From: an uncultured Clostridia bacterium
GTDB taxonomy: Bacteria; Bacillota_A; Clostridia; TANB77; CAG-508
Direction: 5' to 3'
Length of the DNA: 16,800 nucleotides
Assembly (NCBI GenBank): GCA_947588915.1
Contig: CANPZA010000021.1
Span: forward strand, 1 to 16,800
Below the pieces are notes generated by a model that saw only the letters and a list, made by a program, of their open reading frames with translations, did no database searches and was not told where the DNA came from. Positions within the stretch are counted from its first letter, which is position 1; each line of letters opens with the position of its first letter. Of the stretch, positions 1-7,517 are shown in pieces. The translations under genes and the position numbers were made by a program.

Positions 1-33
1 AGTGGAGAAAAATAACATATATATAACAAAAAA

Positions 34-75
34 AGTCAAGTATTTGCAAGACTTTTAGAGTTTTGCAAATGACTA
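34..75. repeat. Imperfect inverted repeat near the window edge
   Basis: ATTTGCAA (42-49) and TTGCAAAT (63-70) form an inverted repeat, with outer AGTC (34-37) and GACT (71-74) extending it imperfectly. It lies where patatin similarity ends. On the minus strand it is followed by TTGACT and an AT-rich stretch that could be a promoter reading out of the window. Function unknown. Confidence 0.4.
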
Positions 76-102
76 TAATACATATATATAATAAGGAGAA
101 TA

Positions 103-109
103 ACCGAAT
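103..109 (-). other. Putative +1 recoding site, patatin site 2 (ATT C GGT)
   Basis: After site 1, the frame reaches GCA ATT CGG. Skipping the C at 106 gives GGT TAT TCT CCT, i.e. YAI-GYSP, the usual patatin continuation after the nucleophile helix. It lies 15 codons after site 1. Confidence 0.65.
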
Positions 110-148
110 TGCATATAAAGAAGCTACTAAACTTCCTGAACTAGTTCC

Positions 149-155
149 TCCGAAT
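149..155 (-). other. Putative +1 recoding site, patatin site 1 (ATT C GGA)
   Basis: Frame 0 reads ATT CGG AGG AAC TAG. Skipping the C at 152 gives ATT GGA GGA ACT AGT, restoring the patatin GGTSSG nucleophile elbow. Confidence 0.75.
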
Positions 156-321
156 TACATCAATTTTTATATTATTGTCTTCAAAAGCTTTTAAGGCACC
201 TGCATGTGCAATTCCTCTTATTCCTCCTCCAGATAATGCAACTCCTAATTTCAAATCTTATTTCCTCCTTAAAATTTTATATTTATAAGTAGTATTTACT
301 ATAAAATATGAACTTAAACAA

Positions 322-358
322 AAAAATGCTAATTGATTTATAATCAACTAACATTTTT
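322..358 (-). terminator. Rho-independent-type terminator after the WG-repeat gene
   Basis: A 17-bp stem (322-338 with 342-358, two wobble-type mismatches) closes on a TAT loop. On the minus strand it ends in a run of seven T. It lies 20 bp after the WG-repeat stop codon and ends the corC-type/WG transcript. Confidence 0.8.
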
Positions 359-378
359 GTAATAATTTATTTTACTAT

Positions 379-2112
379 TTATTTCTCATCTGTATAATAA
401 AATTCTCCAAATCCATATAGTACTCTATAATATTGTCCTATAAATGATGGCTCTGATTGTTCTGACAAGTCATAAATTGGATTAACTATCTGTTCACCTT
501 CTTCATTTATAACTCCCCATTTTCCATCTTTCATTACAGCTGCAAAACCATATTCATTAAATTCATATGCTTTATCATATTGACATTCAACTACTAAATT
601 ACCTTCTTTGTCTGCAAATCCATATTTATTTTCATTTGATTGAACAAATAATTTATTATTTTTATAAACTTCTGTATTTTTTAATTCTTTACCTTCTTTA
701 TTAAAATATTTTATTTCATTATCATTATATATTCTTATATATTCATCTTCTACATCTACAGTTGCATTTTGCATTTCACAGATTTTTTCGAATGTTTTTG
801 AATATAATTGTACTGTTTTTGATTCGCTCACAGATGTTTGTATTAATTGTGTATCTTGTAATTGTTGGAAAGAGTCTTTGTCTAATTCAATTTTTACATT
901 TTCATCATCATCTAATACTCCTAATTTACCATTTTCATAGCTAACCATAAAATAATTATCATATAAATATCTTATATAATTATATTTTTCTTCAATTAAT
1001 TGTTCTCCTTTTTCATTAATTACTCCATATTTTGTTCCCTGTTTATTATTAATTTTAATTTTATATTTTTCATTATCTGTATTTAATATAACAATATTTG
1101 AATCAATATTAACCTGTGATCCATTATTATTATAAACTGTTGTTCCTTGGTCGTTTTTAGCATATAAATATATACCTGTAATATCGATTTGGTCATATTG
1201 TATAGGTACAATTATTTCACCTTTAATATTTGCAACTCCATATTTTTTACTTTTTTCTATAATAAATATTTTGTTATTTTTATCATATTCTATAGATTGA
1301 TATTCATTTTCAATTATAGTTTTATCATTTTTAATAACGCCATATTTTCCATTTTTTGCACATATTAAATATGCATTTTCATCATCTTCTATTTGTACTA
1401 CTCTTTTTATTTTATTAAAATTCATATCTAGGATTTTTTTACCTTTATTGTTTATATATCCATATCTATATCCTTCTTCTGTTTTAATTCCTACAATATA
1501 TCCTGAATTTCTATATTTATTTTCATTTGTATAATATTCATCTATCGAAATTTCATCATATTCTGGTTTTATTAATTCTTTTCCTTTTATATTAATTACT
1601 CCTATTTTTCCATCTTTATTTACTACTAATTCTCCTTCTTTAGATTGAAGTGTATTTATTTCATTATAAATAGGTTTAGTAAGTACTTTGCCATCAAAAT
1701 TTATTATTCCATACTTTCCATCTTTTTCATATCTTAATACACTTTTTTCATACATTAAACTACTTGATATATTTTTAAACCTCATTGGTTCTACATTTGA
1801 AAAATCTGTTAATATTTCCTCATTTTTTTCATTAAATACTTTTATACTATCTCCTTTATATGCTATAAATACTGACTTTTCAGGATTTGGAATTATTACT
1901 TGATCATATTCTGGCTTTATAAGTGTATCTCCTTTTTTGTCAATTACCCCTTGTAAGTCATTTTGTTTTAAAACAAAATAATTATATTGATTTACTTCCA
2001 CTATTTCATATTTTCTTTGTTCTTTATCAATTAAATAACAAATCGTTGCAACTAATACCGCTATTAAAATTAATACAATTACTGTTATTAAAATTATATT
2101 TCTTTTTTTCAT
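379..2112 (-). CDS. WG-repeat (beta-propeller-like) membrane-anchored protein
   Basis: A 577-residue protein of unknown specific function. Residues about 4-27 form one hydrophobic helix after MKKR, so it is probably an uncleaved anchor with the rest outside the membrane. The body is about ten divergent copies of a unit such as KYGVINEKGEQLIEEKYNYI or KWGVINEEGEQIVNPIYDL, the WG repeat (KxG-[VI]-[IV]-xxxG, followed by a P/Y motif). It starts at ATG with a purine-rich site (GGAAAGGA) 21 bp after the upstream CBS-protein gene, so the two are probably co-transcribed. WG repeats are usually treated as protein-binding or structural modules, and no catalytic residues are visible. Confidence is high for the family and low for any role. 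Confidence 0.9.
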   Translation of the reverse strand: MKKRNIILITVIVLILIAVLVATICYLIDKEQRKYEIVEVNQYNYFVLKQNDLQGVIDKKGDTLIKPEYDQVIIPNPEKSVFIAYKGDSIKVFNEKNEEILTDFSNVEPMRFKNISSSLMYEKSVLRYEKDGKYGIINFDGKVLTKPIYNEINTLQSKEGELVVNKDGKIGVINIKGKELIKPEYDEISIDEYYTNENKYRNSGYIVGIKTEEGYRYGYINNKGKKILDMNFNKIKRVVQIEDDENAYLICAKNGKYGVIKNDKTIIENEYQSIEYDKNNKIFIIEKSKKYGVANIKGEIIVPIQYDQIDITGIYLYAKNDQGTTVYNNNGSQVNIDSNIVILNTDNEKYKIKINNKQGTKYGVINEKGEQLIEEKYNYIRYLYDNYFMVSYENGKLGVLDDDENVKIELDKDSFQQLQDTQLIQTSVSESKTVQLYSKTFEKICEMQNATVDVEDEYIRIYNDNEIKYFNKEGKELKNTEVYKNNKLFVQSNENKYGFADKEGNLVVECQYDKAYEFNEYGFAAVMKDGKWGVINEEGEQIVNPIYDLSEQSEPSFIGQYYRVLYGFGEFYYTDEK

Positions 2113-2133
2113 TTTTATTTTTCCTTTCCTATT

Positions 2134-3453
2134 CTAATTATCTTGTTTTGTATCATTTTCTATATTGTTCTTACAAGCTTTAACTTTTAAAATCCTTTTA
2201 TCTTCATAATCTTCTATCTTATATGTTACTTTTTCAGTTTCTATAATCGGTGTTTCTTCATCTGCTGGTACTCTTCCTAATTCTTCTTGTAAATATCCTG
2301 AAATCGTATCATAATCTCCTTCTGGAATATCTGCATCTAGTAATTTATTTACATCATATATTGTCATATTTCCACTTAAAATATAGGTATTATCATCTAT
2401 TTTCTCATATTGTAATTCTTCTTTATCATATTCATCATAGATATCTCCTACTAATTCTTCTAATATATCTTCCATAGTTATAAGTCCTGCTGTTCCTCCA
2501 TATTCATCTATAATTATAGCTATCTGTTTTTTATTTTTTTGTAATTCTTTAAATACTTCATTAATTAATCTATTTTGAGATACAAAATATGCATCTTTTA
2601 CAACATTTTTTACTTTAAATGTCTTTTTGTTTATATTTTTTAACACATCTTTCACATATAAAATACCTTTGATGTCATCTATTGTTTCATCATATACTGG
2701 AATTCTACTATATCTATATTCTTCTTTTGATAATTCTTCTAATAGCTCTTCTGTACTAATTTTAATATCTACTGCAAATATTTCTGTTCTATGCCTCATA
2801 ATTTCTGAAACTGTTATATCATTAAATTCAAATACATTATTAATTAACTCTTTTTCTTCTTCTTCTATGGTTCCTTTTTCTTCTCCTTGATCTACCATCA
2901 TTTTTATTTCTTCTTCTGTAACAGATTCTTCCTCATTTTCTTTTACTCCAAATAATCTTGATACCACATTAGTAACAAAAGTTAATAATTTTACAAATGG
3001 TGATGTGATAGTTGATATTGTTCTAATTATACCTATTGTAGCATAAGATATTTTTTCATAATATTTCATAGCAAATCTTTTTGGTACTAATTCACCAAAT
3101 ACTAATGTAAAGAAAGATAATACTATAGTAATAAGTACAATTGATATATTGTTCCAAGCTTCTATCCCTATAAAAGGTAAAGCTTTATATAATGCTGGAG
3201 CCAGCATTTTAGCAAATGTATCTGATGCAAAAGCACTTGATAAGAAACCAGCAAAAGTAATTCCTATTTGTATTGTTGCTAAAAACTTACTAGGCATCTT
3301 TATCATTTTTTCAATTTGTTTTGCTTTTTTATTTCCTTCTTTCGCTTGTTTTTCTATTTTTGCATCATTTAATGAAATAAATGCTATTTCTGTAGCTGCA
3401 AAAAAAGCATTACACGCAATTAATATTATTAAAATTATTAATTGTGAAATCAT
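2134..3453 (-). CDS. CNNM/CorC-HlyC family membrane protein with CBS pair
   Basis: A 439-residue protein with the full domain order of the hemolysin-C/CorC family. The N-terminal DUF21 (CNNM) region has several membrane helices, including MISQLIILIILIACNAFFAA and the segment near ITIVLSFFTLVFGELVPKR. A cytoplasmic CBS pair follows at about 200-330 (VSEIMRHRTEIFAVD; AIIIDEYGGTAGLITMEDIL), then a CorC/HlyC C-terminal domain at about 345-425 (LSGNMTIYDVNKLL). Relatives are linked to Mg2+ or other divalent cation export or homeostasis and bind nucleotides in the CBS pair. The name 'hemolysin' is historical. A GAGGAG ribosome site precedes the ATG, and a consensus promoter lies just upstream. The WG-repeat gene follows after 21 bp. 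The transported ion cannot be read from the sequence. Confidence 0.93.
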   Translation of the reverse strand: MISQLIILIILIACNAFFAATEIAFISLNDAKIEKQAKEGNKKAKQIEKMIKMPSKFLATIQIGITFAGFLSSAFASDTFAKMLAPALYKALPFIGIEAWNNISIVLITIVLSFFTLVFGELVPKRFAMKYYEKISYATIGIIRTISTITSPFVKLLTFVTNVVSRLFGVKENEEESVTEEEIKMMVDQGEEKGTIEEEEKELINNVFEFNDITVSEIMRHRTEIFAVDIKISTEELLEELSKEEYRYSRIPVYDETIDDIKGILYVKDVLKNINKKTFKVKNVVKDAYFVSQNRLINEVFKELQKNKKQIAIIIDEYGGTAGLITMEDILEELVGDIYDEYDKEELQYEKIDDNTYILSGNMTIYDVNKLLDADIPEGDYDTISGYLQEELGRVPADEETPIIETEKVTYKIEDYEDKRILKVKACKNNIENDTKQDN

Positions 3454-3484
3454 ATTTATCTACTCCTCATTTTCTATTTTATTT

Positions 3485-3513
3485 ATTATATCCATTTTTT
3501 TTATTTTTTTCAA
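3485..3513 (-). promoter_or_regulatory. Sigma-A-type promoter for the CorC/HlyC-type gene
   Basis: On the minus strand, TTGAAA (3513-3508), a 17-bp spacer and TATAAT (3490-3485), about 30 bp before the ATG at 3453. Near-consensus in all parts. Confidence 0.75.
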
Positions 3514-3572
3514 CAAATTTATTATAATTTGTTTATAATAAAAATTTAATATTTTTAACTTATCATATAAAA

Positions 3573-3740
3573 TTATTTTTCTATATTTTGAATTTGATTA
3601 TTGACATTAAAACCTACTCTTAAAGTAGTCCTTTTGATTTGAAAATTTGAAACAAATAAATTTATTGTTAAAAAAATTATAATAGAAATAATAAAACTTA
3701 ATCCATTAATATAATATGTGGTATATTTAAAATAATTTAT
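3573..3740 (-). CDS. Possible small single-helix membrane protein without a standard start codon
   Basis: A 55-codon open frame lies between the kinase terminator and the CorC-type gene. It encodes one hydrophobic helix (LSFIISIIIFLTINLFV) followed by a polar tail (QIKRTTLRVGFNVNNQ), which looks protein-like. A strong AAGGAGGG lies at 3755-3748. The only codon at good spacing in this frame is ATA (3740-3738). The ATG touching the ribosome site is in another frame and stops after six codons. Removing one A from the A-run after that ATG would join the two frames. It could be a gene with a non-standard start, a decayed gene, or chance. The ribosome site begins right after the preceding terminator stem, which leaves no room for a separate promoter. 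Confidence 0.35.
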   Translation of the reverse strand: MNYFKYTTYYINGLSFIISIIIFLTINLFVSNFQIKRTTLRVGFNVNNQIQNIEK

Positions 3741-3756
3741 TTTTCATCCCTCCTTA

Positions 3757-3788
3757 AAATAAAAGCTCCTAAAACGGAGCTTTTATTT
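3757..3788 (-). terminator. Terminator overlapping the kinase stop codon
   Basis: A 13-bp perfect stem, AAATAAAAGCTCC (3757-3769) with GGAGCTTTTATTT (3776-3788), has a 6-nt loop. It is followed on the minus strand by T-rich sequence that is part of the stem. The stop codon of the kinase gene (3785-3783) lies inside the stem. Confidence 0.75.
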
Positions 3789-5279
3789 CATGTTTAATTC
3801 AATATAAAATTCAACGCCATTTTCTTTATTTATTACACCATATGCATTTTCGTAATTATTCATAATTGCCTTTACAAGAGAAAGTCCTATTCCTGTTCCT
3901 CCATCATCTCTATTTCTTGATTCATCTATCTTATAGAATCTATTCCAAATTCTTTCTATATTTTCTTCTGGTATATTATCTCCTGTATTAAAAACTTTTA
4001 TCCTAACTTTATTTGTATTTAAATCTATTTCATTTTCTATTTTTATGTATTTTTCTTTATTTATTTCTTTTGTATGTTTAATAGCATTTGTTATATAATT
4101 AGTTATTACTTGTTCAATATAAAAATCATCTGCAAATACATTAATTTCATCTTTACCTTCTATTTTAACTTTTATATTTTTTTCTTCTATCATAACTTTA
4201 GATTTTCTAACTACTTCTTTTTCTAACTCTATAATATTAAATATCTTATCCTTAAATTCTCTTTTTCCATATTCTAATTTCATTAATTCTAACAATTGTT
4301 TTACTAATCTATCCATTTTATTAGTTTCATCTAAAATTACTTCTGCATAAAATTTTCTGCTTTCTTCATCAGAATTTACATTTTCAAGTAATCCCTCACT
4401 ATATCCTTGTATTAATGCAATTGGAGTCTTTAATTCATGAGATACATCTGATATAAAGCTCTTTCTCATTTCATCTATCTTTGATTTTTCTTCTATATCT
4501 TTTTCTAATTCTATATTAGCTTGTCTTAATTGTTTAATTGTCTTTTCCAATTTATCTGACATAGTATTAATACTTTTACCTAAATTGTTTATTTCATCAT
4601 CTACATCTGTAATTCTATATTTTTTGCTGAAATCTAAATTAGACATTTTCTTTGCAATATCATTTAATTCTGTTATTGGATCTCCAAATTTTCTAGACAC
4701 ATATAATACAATTACAGCTGAAATTAGAATAGTAAGCCCTGCCATTAAATATAAAAAACGATTAGATATTTTTACACTTTCTTCAATAACAGTAATTGGT
4801 ATTCTTATATATAATAAATAGCCATTGTCTAAAACTGCTGACAATAAAATATATGTAATTCCATTTTTACTGTCTTTTAGTCTCTTTATTGTATATTTTT
4901 CTCCTTCTTCTATCATTTGACTTGAATCTATATTAATTCTTTTTGTCATCTCATTCATTTGACCTAATGTTGAAAAAAAATCTTTGTTTGAAGTGTATAC
5001 ATTAATATTTTGATTATCTTTTATTAAAATATCAAAATTATTATTAATAGCAATTTTTTCTAATTCTGATTCTATATCTATACTTTGTAAATTTTCATAA
5101 TATATATTTATCATTTCATATGCAGATTTCAAAGCTTTTGTTTTACTATATAAATAAAACTGTCCAAATACAAGATTATTTACTATTATAAGAAATACAA
5201 TTATTAACAAAACAATTGATGAAAGTGTCATAAAAAGTTTTACTTTTACTGATTTTAATGCATTCTTAAATTTTTTCAT
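3783..5279 (-). CDS. Two-component sensor histidine kinase
   Basis: A 498-residue membrane histidine kinase. TM1 is at about 15-38 and TM2 at about 172-195, flanking an extracellular sensor of about 130 residues. A HAMP segment follows (DPITELNDIAKKMSNLDF, about 200-250). The dimerisation/phosphoacceptor box is DVSHELKTPIALIQGYSEGL with the phosphorylated His at 281. The ATPase domain has an N box near TNAIKHT and an intact G box, DDGGTGIGLSLVKA. It would autophosphorylate on stimulus and pass phosphate to the regulator encoded just upstream. The start is 19 bp after the regulator stop, so the pair forms one operon that ends at the terminator at 3757-3788. No CGG occurs in this gene, which makes it a useful contrast with the kinase at 13975-15403. 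The signal sensed is unknown. Confidence 0.95.
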   Translation of the reverse strand: MKKFKNALKSVKVKLFMTLSSIVLLIIVFLIIVNNLVFGQFYLYSKTKALKSAYEMINIYYENLQSIDIESELEKIAINNNFDILIKDNQNINVYTSNKDFFSTLGQMNEMTKRINIDSSQMIEEGEKYTIKRLKDSKNGITYILLSAVLDNGYLLYIRIPITVIEESVKISNRFLYLMAGLTILISAVIVLYVSRKFGDPITELNDIAKKMSNLDFSKKYRITDVDDEINNLGKSINTMSDKLEKTIKQLRQANIELEKDIEEKSKIDEMRKSFISDVSHELKTPIALIQGYSEGLLENVNSDEESRKFYAEVILDETNKMDRLVKQLLELMKLEYGKREFKDKIFNIIELEKEVVRKSKVMIEEKNIKVKIEGKDEINVFADDFYIEQVITNYITNAIKHTKEINKEKYIKIENEIDLNTNKVRIKVFNTGDNIPEENIERIWNRFYKIDESRNRDDGGTGIGLSLVKAIMNNYENAYGVINKENGVEFYIELNMK

Positions 5280-5298
5280 TTATATCTATTTACCTTTC

Positions 5299-5979
5299 TT
5301 ATTTGATTTCGAATTTATATCCTACTCCTCTTATAGTTTTTATATATTTCCCTTTTTTACCTAGTTTATGTCTTATTTTTTTTATATGACTATCAATTGT
5401 TCTAGAATCACCATAATAATCATAATTCCATACATTATTTAATATTTTATCTCTAGATAGTGCAATATTTTTATTTTCTATAAGATATATTAGAAGCTCA
5501 TATTCTCTTAAACTAAGTTCGATATTTTTCCCATCAATTTTTACACTTCTTCCCTCTTTGTCAATTTCTATTCCTGCATAATTCTTTATTTCAGTAATAT
5601 TTACACTTGTTCTTTTTAATATTGCTTCAATTCTTGCTACTAATATTTTGGGACTAAATGGTTTAGAAATATATTCATCTACTCCTAATTCAAAACCAAA
5701 TAATTCATCTTGTTCTTCTCCTCTAGCAGTTAACATGATTATTGGTACTTTAGACTCTTGTCTAATTTGGCGAAGCACAGACCAACCATCTAATTTGGGC
5801 ATCATAACATCTAATAAAATTAATGCGATTTTATTTTTATTTTCTCTAAATACTTCTAATGCTTTTTCTCCATCTTCCGCTTCTAAAATACTATATCCCT
5901 TTATCTTTAAGAAGTCTTTTATTAACTTTCTCATCCTTAATTCATCATCTACTATTAAAATTGTATCATTTAACATCAC
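5299..5979 (-). CDS. OmpR/PhoB-family response regulator
   Basis: A 226-residue DNA-binding regulator. The receiver domain (about 5-120) shows the acidic pair DD at 11-12, phosphoacceptor Asp57 in LILLDVMMPKLDGW, and the conserved Lys in YISKPF. The C-terminal winged helix (about 130-226) has SLREYELLIYLIENK, the recognition-helix region DSRTIDSHIKKIRHKLG and IRGVGYKFE. It should activate or repress promoters when phosphorylated by the kinase encoded 19 bp downstream. Two starts fit the GGAG at 5990-5987: GTG at 5979 and ATG at 5976. The ATG is equally likely and would remove one residue. The target genes are not evident. Confidence 0.95.
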   Translation of the reverse strand: MMLNDTILIVDDELRMRKLIKDFLKIKGYSILEAEDGEKALEVFRENKNKIALILLDVMMPKLDGWSVLRQIRQESKVPIIMLTARGEEQDELFGFELGVDEYISKPFSPKILVARIEAILKRTSVNITEIKNYAGIEIDKEGRSVKIDGKNIELSLREYELLIYLIENKNIALSRDKILNNVWNYDYYGDSRTIDSHIKKIRHKLGKKGKYIKTIRGVGYKFEIK

Positions 5980-6040
5980 ATATTCACTCCTATTTTTATT
6001 TTATTATAAAATAAAATTATGTCTATATTGTGAATTTTTC

Positions 6041-6068
6041 TTTACTTTTACAATCTTTGTGTTATAAT
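6041..6068 (+). promoter_or_regulatory. Extended -10 promoter for the small plus-strand gene
   Basis: TTTACT (6041-6046), a 16-bp spacer and TATAAT (6063-6068), with TG one base before the -10 (TGTTATAAT). About 43 bp before the start codon at 6111. Confidence 0.7.
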
Positions 6069-6110
6069 ATACAGGTAGCTATTTGAAATATTTCATGAGG
6101 AGGAATGTAT

Positions 6111-6317
6111 ATGTTTAAAATACTTTCAATTATTATCCTCATGGCTCTCTTTGGAACGACACTTGTCCTAGGGTTATTTTATGCTAAGCTAGATGGCTCT
6201 AATTCTCGGAGAGCAAAAATTGTAGAAAAAGCTTTTTCATTTTCAGTTGTTTTACTAACTTTTTATCCTAGCTTTTTTCTACTCTATTGGCTATATGTTA
6301 TTTTATTTCATAAATAA
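6111..6317 (+). CDS. Small two-helix membrane protein of unknown function, with an in-frame CGG
   Basis: A 68-residue protein that I do not recognise. Two hydrophobic helices (about 3-24 and 43-65) flank a short polar loop, AKLDGSNSRRAKIVEK. The ATG at 6111 is chosen because AGGAGG (6098-6103) is 7 bp upstream; the in-frame ATG at 6105 is only 1 bp from it. The gene has its own promoter and terminator and is the only plus-strand gene here. Residue 33 is encoded by CGG (6207-6209). Read as arginine, the frame continues into a convincing second helix. With the +1 shift inferred elsewhere, it would end after GEQKL at 37 residues. Codon use is richer in CTC, CTA, GTC, GGG and ACG than in the neighbouring genes, which may indicate transfer or strong conservation. 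Confidence 0.75.
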   Translation: MFKILSIIILMALFGTTLVLGLFYAKLDGSNSRRAKIVEKAFSFSVVLLTFYPSFFLLYWLYVILFHK

Positions 6318-6334
6318 TTAACAATTTAGCCATA

Positions 6335-6367
6335 GGCATGTAATGTTTTTACATCACATGCCTTTTT
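6335..6367 (+). terminator. Terminator of the small plus-strand gene
   Basis: GGCATGT (6335-6341) pairs with ACATGCC (6356-6362), with further ATG/CAT pairing inside, followed by TTTTT. It lies 17 bp after the stop codon. Confidence 0.8.
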
Positions 6368-6392
6368 ATTTTGAAGAATTATTTATATACAA

Positions 6393-6426
6393 TAAGACAT
6401 ATGATGATTGTGCATCATATGTCTTA
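6393..6426. terminator. Perfect 14-bp hairpin after the mscS stop, possibly bidirectional terminator
   Basis: TAAGACATATGATG (6393-6406) and CATCATATGTCTTA (6413-6426) enclose a 6-nt loop. It sits directly after the minus-strand mscS stop, between convergent genes. The T-tract is weak on both strands, so it may act as an mRNA 3' stabiliser instead. Confidence 0.55.
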
Positions 6427-6427
6427 C

Positions 6428-7495
6428 TTAATTTTTAATATGCACTGTTTTTGTATCATAAGAAAGTTCTATATTTTCTTCTTTTAGAATTTTCATAATC
6501 TTATAATTAATATCTTGTTTTTCTGATAAATAACTTGGATAATCTACTGAATCTGTATAACTAGATATTAGTATATTTAAACCATTATCTGCAATTTCAT
6601 CAAATTTTACAATAATAGAATCATTATAAATTGCATCTCTTGACTGTAGCATCTGGCTCACTCTTACTTTAAATTTTTCTAATTTTTCTAATGGTGTATT
6701 TAGTTCAACACATAAATTTGTTTTATATCTCCTTTTTTCCATTTTACTCCAATTAATTATAGAACTATTTGAAATAACAGAATTTGGAATATTTACTAAA
6801 GAATTTTCAAAAGTTCTTACTCTTGTACTTCTAAAAGTTATATCTTCTACTGTTCCCTCAAAATTATCTATTTGAATCCAATCTCCTACTATAAAAGGCT
6901 TATCTAAAAAAATTACCAATCCACCAAATAAGTTTTTAGCAGTATCTTGAGCTGCAAGTGTTACAATAACTCCTCCTAATCCTAATCCTGCAATGAGACC
7001 ACTTATATCTATTCCCAATGTTGTTATTATTATAAAAACTGCTACTATATAAATAATAATTCTTGCTATTTTTAATGAAAAATCAAACATTGAATCTTCT
7101 TTGCCTTCATTGCTTGTTTTTTCCTTTATCTTTTTATATAAAGAAGATTCTGCCATAAGACTTGAAGCTAGTCCCTTTGCAAATACAATAGTAGATATTA
7201 TTATAAATGCTTTATTTACTAATTTGATTATATCTTCATTAATTTTTAATTGTTCTTTCAAAAATAATATGGCTATATAAATACCTAGTATAATAAAAAA
7301 TATTCTTAACGGATTATAAAAAGCACTTTCTTTTATCTTTTTATTCTTTTTTTCTTTTATCTTAAACATCCTAATAATGATATATGAAAATGCACTACTA
7401 AAAATTCTAAAAAATATAATAATTCCTATTGAAATCCATATATCAATTATTTGAATAGTTGTTATATTACTTAAAAAGTTTTGAATTTGTTCCAT
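6428..7495 (-). CDS. MscS-family small-conductance mechanosensitive channel
   Basis: A 355-residue membrane channel. Hydrophobic segments lie at about 12-45, 65-85, 90-112 and 145-165, followed by the glycine/alanine-rich pore helix IAGLGLGGVIVTLAAQDTAKN. The MscS beta domain comes next (GGLVIFLDKPFIVGDWIQI...GTVEDITFRSTRVRTFENSLVNIPNS), then the alpha/beta C-terminal domain ending at KTVHIKN. Members open under membrane tension and release solutes on osmotic downshock. The ATG has GGAGG 4 bp upstream. The gene begins 22 bp after the rpoD stop, so it may be transcribed from the dnaG-rpoD unit. That ribosome site contains a CGG trinucleotide outside any coding frame. All pore glycines use ordinary GGN codons. 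Confidence 0.95.
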   Translation of the reverse strand: MEQIQNFLSNITTIQIIDIWISIGIIIFFRIFSSAFSYIIIRMFKIKEKKNKKIKESAFYNPLRIFFIILGIYIAILFLKEQLKINEDIIKLVNKAFIIISTIVFAKGLASSLMAESSLYKKIKEKTSNEGKEDSMFDFSLKIARIIIYIVAVFIIITTLGIDISGLIAGLGLGGVIVTLAAQDTAKNLFGGLVIFLDKPFIVGDWIQIDNFEGTVEDITFRSTRVRTFENSLVNIPNSVISNSSIINWSKMEKRRYKTNLCVELNTPLEKLEKFKVRVSQMLQSRDAIYNDSIIVKFDEIADNGLNILISSYTDSVDYPSYLSEKQDINYKIMKILKEENIELSYDTKTVHIKN

Positions 7496-7517
7496 TTTTC
7501 CTCCGTAACTACATGTT

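Larger units (their letters stand above)
73..254 (-). pseudogene. Patatin-like phospholipase, N-terminal fragment with two CGG frame changes
   Basis: Starts at a TTG (254-252), with AAGGAGG at 270-264 as ribosome binding site. The first 34 residues carry the patatin oxyanion-hole signature SGGGIRGIAHAG. An in-frame CGG at 152-150 would then lead to a stop four codons on. Skipping its C gives GGTSSGSLVASLYAI, which holds the GXSXG nucleophile motif. A second CGG at 106-104, with its C skipped, gives GYSPYYIYVL, again what patatins have at this point, followed by TAG at 75-73. Family members are serine lipid acyl hydrolases of roughly 250-300 residues with an Asp later in the chain. Only about 59 residues are recognisable here, and no patatin-like sequence is visible nearer the window edge. 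I call it a truncated remnant. The two CGG sites follow the same rule as those in intact genes, so they need not be decay. Confidence 0.7.

Noticed and set aside
2058..2060. Other CGG trinucleotides on the coding strand (also near 5877, 9553, 14092, 16149 and 16753)
   Set aside because: These span two codons (GCG GTA, GCG GAA, GCG GAG, ACG GGG, CCG GGA, GCG GTT) and the reading frame continues normally, so they are controls and not recoding sites.
3149..3538. Plus-strand 129-codon frame opposite the start of the CorC/HlyC-type gene
   Set aside because: It lies antisense to a well-supported gene and its promoter and resembles no known protein family.
3612..3627. CTACT/AGTAG mini-hairpin between the kinase and CorC-type genes
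   Set aside because: Only a 5-bp stem, too weak to call a terminator, and it lies inside the possible small ORF.
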